Assembly (NCBI GenBank): GCA_946480825.1
Contig: CAMLLG010000086.1
Location: 1-15,381, forward strand
DNA: 15,381 bases
Origin: an uncultured Lysobacteraceae bacterium
Lineage (GTDB): Bacteria; Pseudomonadota; Gammaproteobacteria; Xanthomonadales; Xanthomonadaceae
Direction of reading: 5' to 3'
Part shown: positions 5,477 through 13,329 of the stretch, piece after piece
How the letters are laid out: every line of letters starts with the position of its first letter
Position numbering within the stretch: position 1 is the first letter of the stretch
Program-made: the position numbers and the translations under genes
The notes under the pieces: generated by a model
Database searches by the model: none
Seen by the model: the letters and a program-made list of their open reading frames with translations, nothing else
Told to the model about the DNA's origin: nothing

Positions 5477-8446
5477 ATGAATCAACCACGTCGTCAGACA
5501 CCCCACCGCCTCCAGCGTTCGCTGTTGAGCTGCGCGCTGGCCAGTTGCCTGTTGTTCGGCGCCCCCGCCTCATTCGCCCAATCCACCGGCGCCACGGTCC
5601 GCGGGCAGGCCGCGGCCGATGCCAAGGTCACCGCCACCAACACCGCCACCGGCTTCAGCCGCAGCGTCGAGGCCGGCGACAGCGGCGGCTATTCGCTCGT
5701 CGGTCTGCCGCCCGGCACCTATCGCATCAGCGTCGAATCCGGCGGACAGACCTCCGCCCACAATGTCACGCTGCGCGTGGGCGAAACCGTGACGCTGGAC
5801 GCCGACGACGCGAAAGCCGAAGGCGATCTCGACACCGTGGTCGTGGTCGGCACCGTGCTGGCCGAAACCAAGACCTCGGAAGTGGCGACGTACGTCAGCA
5901 AGAAGCAGATCGATTCGCTGCCGCAGAATTCGCGCAACTTCCTCGCGTTCGCCGACATCGTGCCGGGCGTCGTCTTCACCACCGGCAACGAAGGTTCGAC
6001 CTCGCTGCGCAGCGGCGCGCAGCTTTCCAACGGGATCAATGTCTACGTCGATGGCGTCGGCCAGAAGGATTACATCCTGAAGGGCGGCATCACCGGGCAG
6101 GATTCCAGTCGCGGCAACCCGTTCCCGCAGTTGGGCATCGCCGAATACAAGGTCATCACTTCGAACTACAAGGCCGAGTACGACCAGCTGAGCAGCGCCG
6201 CGATCACCGCGGTCACCCAGTCGGGCACCAACGATTTCAAGGGCAGTTTCTTCTGGGACAGCGTCGCCAGCGAGTGGGTGTCGCGCACCGTCCGCGAAGA
6301 CAAGGGCCTCGACAGCAAGCCCAGAAGCAAGGACACCCAGTACGGTGCGTCGTTCGGCGGGCCGATCCTGCGCGACCGGCTGCACTTCTTCCTCGCCTAC
6401 GAGGCCAAGGACCGCGACGACCCGCGCCAGATCGATCCGGGGCGCAATTTCGAGATCGAGGATCTGCCGCTGCAGTTCCAGGACGAAGCGCGCAGCACCA
6501 CCAACGCGCCGTTCCGCGAGGATCTGTACTTCGGCAAGCTCGACTGGTCGCTTTCCGAAGAGCATCTGTTGCAGTTGACCCTCAAGCGTCGCGAAGAGGA
6601 TGAGCTGACCAACATCGGCGGCCAGAATCTGTCTTCCAGCGGCACGCTCAAGACCGGCGACGAGACGCGCGCCGATCTGCGCTGGCAGTGGAGCACCGCG
6701 AACTGGGTCAACGACGCGCATCTCACCTTCGAAGACGCCAATTTCGCGCCCCGCACCGCGTCGACCGAGAACGGCTATCTGCTGTTCATCCCGCGCGCGG
6801 GCGAAGAGGCGAACAACAATCCCGGCATGGATCAGATCATCCGTCGCGGCGGCGGCGGCGATTTCCAGGACAAGGGCCAGAAGGGCTATTCGCTGCAGAA
6901 CGATTTCACCTTCACCGGCTGGGATCGGCACACCGTGAAGTTCGGCGTCAAGTACAAGCTCATCGACATCTCCGCGTTCGAGCAGAGCCCGTACACGCCG
7001 CAGTTCCGTTACGACGGGTTGCGCAGTCTGACCGTACCGTATTTCGTTCAGTTCTCCGCGTCCGGCAACGGCTATCCGACCAAGGTCGAATCGAGCAGCA
7101 AACAGTTCGGTATCTATCTGCAGGACGATTGGGAAGTCACCGACAAGCTGACCCTCAACCTCGGCCTGCGCTGGGACTACGAACGCACGCCCAGCTACGA
7201 AGACCACGTCACGCCGGCCGGCCTGGTCGCCGCGCTGCAGGCATGGCCGAACATCAACAACGCCAACGTCGACTACGACTACAACGACTACATCAGCACC
7301 GGCAACAATCGAAAAGCCTTCAAGGACGCATGGCAACCGCGCGTCGGTTTCTCGTATGACCTCAATGGCGACGAGCGGCATGTGATCTTCGGCGGCGCCG
7401 GTCGCTCCTACAATCGCAACCAGTTCGATTACCTGTCGTACGAAAAGTACCGGCTGGCGTTCCAGCGTTACGAACTTAACTTCAATACGCCGGGCCACAC
7501 CTGTACCGTCGGGCCGACCTGCTTCGACTGGGATCCGAGCTACCTCGACCCCGCCAATCTGGCCGCGCTGGTCGCCGGGACTTCGAATGGCGCCGAGGTC
7601 TTCCTGATCAACAACGACCTGAAGACGCCGTATTCCGATCAGTTCAGCATCGGCATGCGCAATGCGTTCCAACTGTCCGGACACGACTGGAACTCTTCGG
7701 TGACGCTGCTGCACATCCGCAGCCACGACGGCATCCTCTTCACCATGGGCAACCGTTATCCCAACGGCGAGTTCCGCAACAATCCGGCGCTGGATTGGGG
7801 CGGTCAGCCCTGGGGCGAGTCGTTGCCGGGCTGGGGACGGTTCTTCCTCGGCGACAACGCGGTGGAAACGCGCCTGAACTCGCTGCTGCTGTCGTTGGAA
7901 AAGCCCTATACACGCGAATCGCACTGGGGCGTGAGCCTGGCTTACACCTACAGCGATGCGGAAGAGAATCGCAGCAATTCCGACCAGTTCTCCTTCGATT
8001 ATCCGAACCTCGATGGCGTGGCGTTCACCGACGCGCTGGGCGTTTCAAAACATCGCCTGGTCGCGACCGGCATCGCCGATTTCTGGGGCATCACCGCATC
8101 GGCCAAGCTCACGCTGGCCAGCCCGAAAGCGGTCGAAGCGATCAACTGCTTCGAGGTGACCGTCGCCGGCAACTGCTATTTCGATCCGTTCCGTCCCGAT
8201 GGCGCCATCGCGTACAAGCAGCTCGACATCGCCCTGCAGAAGGAATGGGACACCGGTACGGACATCAAGCTGCGGGTCCGCGGCGATTTCCTGAACGTGT
8301 TCAACTGGCGCAATTACGGCGCGGGCGAATACTCGAACTGGCGCGGTTGGGACGGCAGCCCGGACGCCAATTTCGGGCGCCGTACCGGCGACGGCATCGA
8401 GCGCCCGACCCGGACCTTCAAGCTGTCTTTCGGTCTGGTGTGGTAA
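5477..8446 (+). CDS. TonB-dependent outer-membrane receptor (Oar-like, with N-terminal carboxypeptidase-regulatory-like domain)
   Basis: The protein has 989 residues. A signal peptide with a basic start and hydrophobic core (LLSCALASCLLFGAPASFA) is probably cleaved after Ala34. A CarboxypepD_reg-like beta-sandwich follows at about 38-105 (GGYSLVGLPPGTYRISVESG), then a TonB-box-like segment DLDTVVVVGT at 117-126. The plug domain contains NSRNFLAFADIVPGV and INVYVDGVGQKD, and a large beta-barrel ends in the aromatic-terminated strand TFKLSFGLVW. There is no secretin/STN domain, so this is not a FecA-type sigma-signalling receptor. It should import a bulky ligand using TonB-ExbBD energy. By context the ligand is a saccharide; this is inference. 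The start is fixed by a strong GGGAGGGG. The gene follows a perfect LacI operator and precedes the hydrolase and ABC genes, in the style of xanthomonad carbohydrate-utilisation loci. No SusD partner is present. Confidence 0.93.
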   Translation: MNQPRRQTPHRLQRSLLSCALASCLLFGAPASFAQSTGATVRGQAAADAKVTATNTATGFSRSVEAGDSGGYSLVGLPPGTYRISVESGGQTSAHNVTLRVGETVTLDADDAKAEGDLDTVVVVGTVLAETKTSEVATYVSKKQIDSLPQNSRNFLAFADIVPGVVFTTGNEGSTSLRSGAQLSNGINVYVDGVGQKDYILKGGITGQDSSRGNPFPQLGIAEYKVITSNYKAEYDQLSSAAITAVTQSGTNDFKGSFFWDSVASEWVSRTVREDKGLDSKPRSKDTQYGASFGGPILRDRLHFFLAYEAKDRDDPRQIDPGRNFEIEDLPLQFQDEARSTTNAPFREDLYFGKLDWSLSEEHLLQLTLKRREEDELTNIGGQNLSSSGTLKTGDETRADLRWQWSTANWVNDAHLTFEDANFAPRTASTENGYLLFIPRAGEEANNNPGMDQIIRRGGGGDFQDKGQKGYSLQNDFTFTGWDRHTVKFGVKYKLIDISAFEQSPYTPQFRYDGLRSLTVPYFVQFSASGNGYPTKVESSSKQFGIYLQDDWEVTDKLTLNLGLRWDYERTPSYEDHVTPAGLVAALQAWPNINNANVDYDYNDYISTGNNRKAFKDAWQPRVGFSYDLNGDERHVIFGGAGRSYNRNQFDYLSYEKYRLAFQRYELNFNTPGHTCTVGPTCFDWDPSYLDPANLAALVAGTSNGAEVFLINNDLKTPYSDQFSIGMRNAFQLSGHDWNSSVTLLHIRSHDGILFTMGNRYPNGEFRNNPALDWGGQPWGESLPGWGRFFLGDNAVETRLNSLLLSLEKPYTRESHWGVSLAYTYSDAEENRSNSDQFSFDYPNLDGVAFTDALGVSKHRLVATGIADFWGITASAKLTLASPKAVEAINCFEVTVAGNCYFDPFRPDGAIAYKQLDIALQKEWDTGTDIKLRVRGDFLNVFNWRNYGAGEYSNWRGWDGSPDANFGRRTGDGIERPTRTFKLSFGLVW

Positions 8447-8468
8447 TCGTCTCGTGACCCTCGATGAC

Positions 8469-8493
8469 GGCCGCCCGTGCGCGACGGGCGGCC
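8469..8493 (+). terminator. Intercistronic hairpin after the TonB-receptor gene (no U-tract)
   Basis: GGCCGCCCGT (8469-8478) and ACGGGCGGCC (8484-8493) form a perfect 10-bp G/C-rich stem with a 5-base loop. It starts 22 bp after the receptor stop and ends 28 bp before the TTG start of the next gene. No T-run follows, so it is not a standard intrinsic terminator. It may act as a partial terminator or a 3'-end stabiliser that lets the receptor be made in excess over the enzyme and transporter. Confidence 0.55.
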
Positions 8494-8521
8494 GGCACGT
8501 TCACTGATACCGGAGCTTCGT

Positions 8522-10033
8522 TTGAATCGTTCTGCGTTCGGCCTTCGCTGCCGCATCGTCGCCGGGATGGGCGTGTGCCTCTCTCTCGCATTCCTCGCAG
8601 GCTGTCGCCATGCCCCCGAATCGGCGACGCCTGCACGCCCGGCGGCGTCTTCTTTTTCCGATGCGGCAATGCCGTTGCCGCCGGTCTTCGACGACATCGA
8701 ACGCCGGACGTTCGATTACTTCTGGGAAACCACCGAGGCCGGCACCGGGCTGGCGCCGGATCGTCATCCGTCGCGGCCGTTCTCCAGCATCGCGGCGATC
8801 GGTTTTGCGTTGACCGCCTACCCGATCGGCGCGGAGCGGGGCTGGGTCACTCGCGCACAGGCGGCCGAGCGCACGCTGACCACGCTGCGGTTCCTGCACG
8901 ATGCGCCGATGGGGCCGGAAGCCAAGGGGCGTTCGGGCCATCGCGGTTTCTACTATCATTTTCTCGACATGCGCAGCGGCCAGCGTTTCGACACGTGGGT
9001 CGAACTGTCGAGCGTGGACACCGGCCTGATGATGATGGGCGTGCTGTTCGCGCAGAGTTACTACGACGGCGACGATGCGCGGGAACGCGAGATCCGCGGC
9101 CTCGCCGAAACGCTGTACGGCCGGGTGGAGTGGGACTGGATGCGGCCGCGCGCGCCGCTGATCTCGATGGGCTGGCATCCGGAGACGCAGACCTTCATCG
9201 ATCACGACTGGAAGGGTTACAACGAAGCCATGCTGGTCTACGTGCTGGCGCTGGGTTCGCCCACGCATCCGGTGGAACCGGAGGCCTGGACCGAATGGAC
9301 CCGCAGTTACGACCGCAACTGGGGTGAATTCCAGGGCCAGACGCATCTGCGCTTCGGGCCGCAGTTCGGCCATCAGTACAGTCATGTCTGGATCGATTTC
9401 CGCGGCATGAAGGATGCGTACATGCGCGAAAAAAGCCGCGGCGACGAGGACCTCGATTATTTCGAGAACAGCCGGCGCGCGACGCTGGCGCAGCACGCCT
9501 ACGCGGTGGCCAATCCGATGGGCTGGAAAGGCTACGACGACAAGGTCTGGGGCCTGACCGCCAGCGATGGTCCGCAGGGCACGCGGCAGATCTGGCGCGG
9601 CGAATCGCGCGAGTTCCGCGGCTACAGCGCGCGCGGGCCCGGGCCCATCGACGGGTTCGACGACGGTACGCTCGCACCGACCGCGGCATTGGCATCGCTG
9701 CCGTTCGCGCCGGAACTGGTCATTCCCGCCGCCGAAGCGATGCGCGCGCGCTACGGCGACGACCTCTACGCCCGCTACGGTTTTCTCGATGCCTTCAATC
9801 CGAGCTTCGAGTACGACGTGCCCTTGGTCACGGGCAAGGTCGTGCCCGGCAAGGGCTGGTTCGCGAGCGATTATCTCGGCATCGACCAGGGCCCGATCCT
9901 GGCGATGATCGCCAATCACCGCGACGGTTTCGTCTGGAACGTGATGAAGCGCAACCCGCACATCCGCCGCGGGCTCGAACGCGCGGGCTTCCGCGGCGGC
10001 TGGCTGGAGGCGCCGGCCGCGCCGGCGCGCTAA
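8522..10033 (+). CDS. Glucoamylase-family lipoprotein (PF10091 fold; candidate GH144-type beta-glucanase)
   Basis: I chose the TTG at 8522 (503 residues). It has GGAG six bases upstream and gives a proper lipoprotein signal (basic start, hydrophobic core, lipobox LAGC with Cys28), whereas the in-frame GTG at 8477 lies inside a hairpin. Residue +2 is Arg, not Asp, so export to the outer membrane is expected. The mature part matches the glycoamylase-like alpha/alpha-barrel family: FDYFWETTEAGTGLAPDRHP near the start, WVELSSVDTGLMMMG (Glu161, Asp166), WKGYNEAMLVYVLALGSPTHP (Glu235), and HQYSHVWIDFRG (Asp292). Despite the Pfam name, characterised members include GH144 endo-beta-1,2-glucanases and the processing domain of cyclic beta-1,2-glucan synthases. 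Beta-1,2-glucan is therefore a reasonable but unproven substrate. The acidic residues named are candidates for catalysis, not assigned. The gene lies 75 bp after the receptor gene and 9 bp before the binding-protein gene. Confidence 0.85.
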   Translation: MNRSAFGLRCRIVAGMGVCLSLAFLAGCRHAPESATPARPAASSFSDAAMPLPPVFDDIERRTFDYFWETTEAGTGLAPDRHPSRPFSSIAAIGFALTAYPIGAERGWVTRAQAAERTLTTLRFLHDAPMGPEAKGRSGHRGFYYHFLDMRSGQRFDTWVELSSVDTGLMMMGVLFAQSYYDGDDAREREIRGLAETLYGRVEWDWMRPRAPLISMGWHPETQTFIDHDWKGYNEAMLVYVLALGSPTHPVEPEAWTEWTRSYDRNWGEFQGQTHLRFGPQFGHQYSHVWIDFRGMKDAYMREKSRGDEDLDYFENSRRATLAQHAYAVANPMGWKGYDDKVWGLTASDGPQGTRQIWRGESREFRGYSARGPGPIDGFDDGTLAPTAALASLPFAPELVIPAAEAMRARYGDDLYARYGFLDAFNPSFEYDVPLVTGKVVPGKGWFASDYLGIDQGPILAMIANHRDGFVWNVMKRNPHIRRGLERAGFRGGWLEAPAAPAR

Positions 10034-10042
10034 AGTCGAGGC

Positions 10043-11329
10043 ATGCGCGTTCTGATCGCGATCCTGTGCGTGGTGTTGGCGACGGCCGTGCTGGCGACGG
10101 CCGGATGTCGCCGCGCCGATGAGCGCACGACGATCCGGTTCTGGGCGATGGGCCGCGAGGCCGAAGTGGTGGGCGCGCTGATTCCGCAGTTCGAGCGCGA
10201 ACATCCCGGCCTGCGGGTGGAACTGCAGCAGGTACCGTGGACCGCCGCGCACGAGAAGCTGCTCACCGCCTATGCTGCGGATGCGTTGCCGGACATTTGT
10301 CAGCTCGGCAACACCTGGGTGCCGGAATTCGCGGAGTTGGGCGCGCTGGCGTCGTTGGAACCCTACGTTCGCGCATCGAACGTCGTCGTGGCGGACGATT
10401 ACTTCCCGGGCATCTGGGACACCAATGTCGTCGACGGCCGACTTTATGGCGTGCCGTGGTACGTCGATACGCGATTGATCTTCTATCGCAAGGATCTGCT
10501 CGCCGCCGCGGGATACGACGCGCCGCCGCGGACATGGGACGAATGGATGGCGGCGATGACCGCGATCAAGCGTCAGCGCGGGAAGGATCGTTATGCGGTG
10601 CTGCTGCCGTTGAACGAGTTCGAACAACTGTTGTCGCTCGCGCTGCAGCAGGACGATCCGCTGCTGCGCGACGGACAGGGCAATCTCGACAGCCCGGGTT
10701 TCCGCCGCGCGCTGGCGTTCTACGCCGGCATGTTCGAAGCCGATCTCGCACCGCCGATGTCGGAGACCCAGATCTCCAATGTCTGGGACGAATTCTTCAA
10801 CGGCCTGTTCGTGTTCTACGTCTCCGGGCCGTGGAATATCCGCGAATTCAAAAAGCGCGCGCCGGAAGGGCTGGAGGATGCGTGGGGCACCGCGCCGCTG
10901 CCCGGCCCGGATGGTCTCGGCGCGGGCATCGCCGGCGGCACCAGTCTGGTGCTGTTCCGGCAATCGCCGCGCAAGCGCGAAGCCTGGATGTTCGTCGAAT
11001 TCCTGTCGCGACCCGACATCCAGCAGAAGTTCCATGCCGAGATCGGCGACCTGCCGCCGCGGCGCAGCACGTGGGACCATCCGTCGCTGCGCGCCGATCC
11101 CTACGCCGCGGCGTTCCGCGACCAGCTCGAACGCGTGAAGCCCACGCCGAAGGTGCTGGAGTGGGAGCGGATCGTGCAGGAGATGCGGCTCACCAGCGAA
11201 CGCGTCGTGCGCGGCGGGCAGTCGCAGGACGCGGCCGTGCGCCAGCTCGATGCCGCTGTCGACACCATGCTCGAGAAGCGGCGATGGGTCGAGGCGCGTC
11301 GCGCCGCGCGCGCGGAGGCGACGCCGTGA
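10043..11329 (+). CDS. ABC transporter sugar-binding lipoprotein (solute-binding family 1)
   Basis: The protein has 428 residues. It opens with MRVLIAILCVVLATAVLATAGC, a lipoprotein-like signal with Cys22. The -3 residue is Thr rather than the usual Leu, a degenerate lipobox. The mature protein resembles MalE/UgpB-type binding proteins: TIRFWAMGREAEVVGALIPQFE at the start, LPDICQLGNTWVPEFAELGAL, and the family signature PWYVDTRLIFYRKDLLAAAG around 138-157. It ends in an unusual Arg/Ala-rich tail. It should capture an oligosaccharide in the periplasm and pass it to the two permeases. The only Shine-Dalgarno-like GAGG is just 1 base before the ATG, so translation may depend on coupling to the hydrolase gene, whose stop is 9 bp upstream. 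Its stop overlaps the permease GTG start (GTGA). Confidence 0.93.
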   Translation: MRVLIAILCVVLATAVLATAGCRRADERTTIRFWAMGREAEVVGALIPQFEREHPGLRVELQQVPWTAAHEKLLTAYAADALPDICQLGNTWVPEFAELGALASLEPYVRASNVVVADDYFPGIWDTNVVDGRLYGVPWYVDTRLIFYRKDLLAAAGYDAPPRTWDEWMAAMTAIKRQRGKDRYAVLLPLNEFEQLLSLALQQDDPLLRDGQGNLDSPGFRRALAFYAGMFEADLAPPMSETQISNVWDEFFNGLFVFYVSGPWNIREFKKRAPEGLEDAWGTAPLPGPDGLGAGIAGGTSLVLFRQSPRKREAWMFVEFLSRPDIQQKFHAEIGDLPPRRSTWDHPSLRADPYAAAFRDQLERVKPTPKVLEWERIVQEMRLTSERVVRGGQSQDAAVRQLDAAVDTMLEKRRWVEARRAARAEATP

Positions 11330-12204
11330 AGCCGTCGTTCGTCGCCTGGACCTTCGTCGGCCCCGCGTTGGTGGTGCTCGGCGTGTTCTTCGGGCTGCCG
11401 GTGCTGGCGGCGCTGCTGCTGAGCCTCAGCGATTTCGATCTGTACGCGCTGGCGGACTGGGACAACCTGCGCTTCGTCGGCTTCGACAACTATGTCGAGC
11501 TGCTGCGGACGCCGCTGTTCTGGAAATCGCTGGGCAACACGTTCTATTTCGTGCTCGTCGGCGTGCCGTTGTCGATCGCGGTGTCGCTGGGCGCCGCACT
11601 GCTGCTGAATGCACCGGTGACGCGTTTCCGCGCATTCTTCCGCACCGCGCTGTTCGCGCCGGTGGTGACCACGCTGGTCGCGGTGGCGGTGATCTGGCGC
11701 TATCTGTTCCACACCAGTTACGGTCTGGTGAACTGGGCGCTGGGGCATATCGGCATCGCGCCGGTGGACTGGCTGGGCGATCCGGCCTGGGCGATGCCCA
11801 CGATCATCCTGCTCGCGGTGTGGAAGAACTTCGGCTACAACATGGTGATCTTCCTCGCCGGCCTGCAGGCGATCCCGCAGGATCTCTACGAGGCCGCGCG
11901 CATCGACGGCGCATCGCGGCGACGGCAGTTCTGGCACATCACGCTGCCGATGCTGGGGCCGGTGCTGATGGTCGTCGGCGTGATCACGGTCGCCGGCTAT
12001 TTCCAGCTGTTCGCAGAGCCATACGTCATGACCCGCGGCGATCCGTTGCAGAGCACGGTCAGCGTGCTGTATTTCATGTTCGAGGAAGGCTTCCGCTGGT
12101 GGAATCTGGGCCGCGCGTCGGCGGTGGCGTTCCTGTTGTTCCTGATCATCTTCGCGATCACCACGCTGATGATGCGGCTGGGTCGCAGGAAGGGACTGGT
12201 ATGA
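11326..12204 (+). CDS. Sugar ABC transporter permease, MalF/UgpA type
   Basis: The protein has 292 residues from a GTG start at 11326. The start is supported by GGAGG seven bases upstream and by the four-base overlap with the binding-protein stop. Hydrophobic segments fit a six-helix inner-membrane permease (for example FVGPALVVLGVFFGLPVLAA near the N-terminus, TALFAPVVTTLVAVAVIW, and FLLFLIIFAITTLMM near the end). The EAA loop that contacts the ATPase is clear, EAARIDGASRRRQFWHITLP beginning at residue 189. It forms the translocation pore together with the next gene's product. The stop overlaps the next start (ATGA), so stoichiometric coupled translation is expected. Confidence 0.95.
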   Translation: MKPSFVAWTFVGPALVVLGVFFGLPVLAALLLSLSDFDLYALADWDNLRFVGFDNYVELLRTPLFWKSLGNTFYFVLVGVPLSIAVSLGAALLLNAPVTRFRAFFRTALFAPVVTTLVAVAVIWRYLFHTSYGLVNWALGHIGIAPVDWLGDPAWAMPTIILLAVWKNFGYNMVIFLAGLQAIPQDLYEAARIDGASRRRQFWHITLPMLGPVLMVVGVITVAGYFQLFAEPYVMTRGDPLQSTVSVLYFMFEEGFRWWNLGRASAVAFLLFLIIFAITTLMMRLGRRKGLV

Positions 12205-13049
12205 GCGCACCCGGCAGTCGCGTGGTCGGCGAGTCGCGCACGCACGCCTGGCTGGTGCACGGCGGTCTGCTGGCGCTCACGCTGCTCAGCCTCGCGCCGT
12301 TGCTGTGGATGCTGTCGGTCTCGTTCATGCCGGCCGGCGGCGCCAGCCGTTTTCCGCCGCCGCTGCTGCCGTCGGCGCCGACGCTGGAGAACTATCGCGC
12401 GCTGTTCGAGCGCATCGGCATGGGCGGTTATTTCCTCAACAGCGTGCTGGTGTCCACCGCGATGACGCTGCTGTCGCTGCTGATCAACGCCATGGCCGGT
12501 TACGCCTTCGCCAAGCTGCGCTTCGCTGGGCGCGAGCGGATCTTCAAGGTCCTGCTGGCCGCACTGGTGATTCCGTCGCAGGTCGCGATGCTGCCGCTGT
12601 TCCTCATGCTGAAGCAGATGGGGCTGGTGAACAGCTATGCCGGCGTGATCGTGCCGGGGATGGCCTCGATCTTCGGCATTTTCCTGGTGCGCCAATATGC
12701 GCGCACGATCCCGGACGAACTCATCGAAGCCGCGCGCATCGACGGCGCGGGCGAGTGGCGCATCTTCGGGTCGATCGTGCTGCCGATGCTGAAGCCGGTG
12801 CTGGTGACGCTGGCCATCTTCACCTTCATGGGCAGCTGGAACGATTTCATGTGGCCACTGATCGTGCTCGCCGATCAGTCGAACTACACGCTGCCGGTCG
12901 CGTTGGCCTCGCTCTCGCGCGAACACATCCAGGACGTCGAGATGATGATGGCGGGCGCGGTGCTCACCGTGTTGCCGGTACTGCTGCTGTTCCTGATGCT
13001 GCAGCGGTATTACATCCAGGGCCTGATGCTTGGGAGCGTGAAGGGGTGA
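12201..13049 (+). CDS. Sugar ABC transporter permease, MalG/UgpE type
   Basis: The protein has 282 residues. The ATG at 12201 overlaps the preceding stop and has the strong Shine-Dalgarno AGGAAGGG six bases upstream. The sequence shows the MalG pattern: a first membrane helix with LLALTLLSLAPLLWMLSVSF, a periplasmic TLENYRALFERIG segment, INAMAGYAFAKLRF, VIPSQVAMLPLFLMLKQMGL, and the EAA loop EAARIDGAGEWRIFGSIVLP from residue 176. It ends with GSWNDFMWPLIV and LMLQRYYIQGLMLGSVKG. It pairs with the MalF-type subunit. No ATPase (MalK/MsmX-like) gene follows, so this importer must borrow an ATPase encoded elsewhere or beyond the window. A strong hairpin starts directly at the stop codon. Confidence 0.95.
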   Translation: MSAPGSRVVGESRTHAWLVHGGLLALTLLSLAPLLWMLSVSFMPAGGASRFPPPLLPSAPTLENYRALFERIGMGGYFLNSVLVSTAMTLLSLLINAMAGYAFAKLRFAGRERIFKVLLAALVIPSQVAMLPLFLMLKQMGLVNSYAGVIVPGMASIFGIFLVRQYARTIPDELIEAARIDGAGEWRIFGSIVLPMLKPVLVTLAIFTFMGSWNDFMWPLIVLADQSNYTLPVALASLSREHIQDVEMMMAGAVLTVLPVLLLFLMLQRYYIQGLMLGSVKG

Positions 13050-13086
13050 GCGGCCACGCTTGCGCGCCACCGGCGCGCGTGGCCGC
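13050..13086 (+). terminator. Long hairpin directly after the MalG-type gene (no U-tract)
   Basis: GCGGCCACGC (13050-13059) pairs perfectly with GCGTGGCCGC (13077-13086). Inside it GCGCC (13064-13068) pairs with GGCGC (13072-13076) around a 3-base loop, leaving a 4-base bulge on one side. It begins at the first base after the stop codon. There is no T-run, so it may act as a transcript 3'-end or processing signal, or as a Rho-dependent boundary, rather than a classic intrinsic terminator. Confidence 0.6.
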
Positions 13087-13090
13087 GAAC

Positions 13091-13112
13091 GCCCGTGCAT
13101 GGATGCACGGGC
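13091..13112. repeat. Second inverted repeat after the ABC genes
   Basis: GCCCGTGCAT (13091-13100) and ATGCACGGGC (13103-13112) form a perfect 22-bp interrupted palindrome, effectively an 8-bp stem with a 6-base loop. It lies 4 bp after the larger hairpin. Together they make a tandem hairpin block that probably marks the end of the transporter transcript. Confidence 0.5.
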
Positions 13113-13182
13113 CGGGCGAACCGCAGCCCGTCACGTTTCGCCATGGATGGCAACTCGCTCCAGGCCGCCTCCGAAAAATGAG

Positions 13183-13279
13183 TTCGTCATCCCGGCGCAA
13201 GCCGGGATCCAGCCGTGATGATTTTTTTCGCCGCTCGATTCCCGAAAAGCTGGACCCCGGCTTTCGTCGGGGCGACGAA
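13183..13279. repeat. REPIN-like pair of inverted REP palindromes
   Basis: Two 31-bp arms (13183-13213 and 13249-13279) are inverted copies that agree in 26 of 31 positions and are separated by 35 bp. Each arm is itself a small hairpin. The left has ATCCCGGC and GCCGGGAT around a GCAA loop (13189-13208); the right has CCCCGGC and GTCGGGG around TTTC (one G-U pair). The core GTCATCCCGGC..GCCGGGATCCAG is a widespread dispersed repeat in xanthomonads and other proteobacteria, and two inverted units form a REPIN/BIME, usually mobilised by a RAYT transposase encoded elsewhere. A T7 run (13222-13228) lies in the middle. It splits the transporter genes from the last gene. Confidence 0.8.
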
Positions 13280-13329
13280 TGGTTCAGGCCTTCTTCGAGG
13301 CTTCGCCTACGCAACGAGAGAACGATTCG

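Noticed and set aside
5570..7924. A 784-codon minus-strand open frame opposite the TonB-dependent receptor gene
   Set aside because: The plus strand encodes an unmistakable receptor with a strong ribosome binding site. The antisense product has no recognisable domain and arises from codon bias.
8501..11080. An 859-codon minus-strand frame opposite the hydrolase and binding-protein genes
   Set aside because: Both plus-strand genes have signals and family motifs. The antisense frame has none and spans two unrelated genes.
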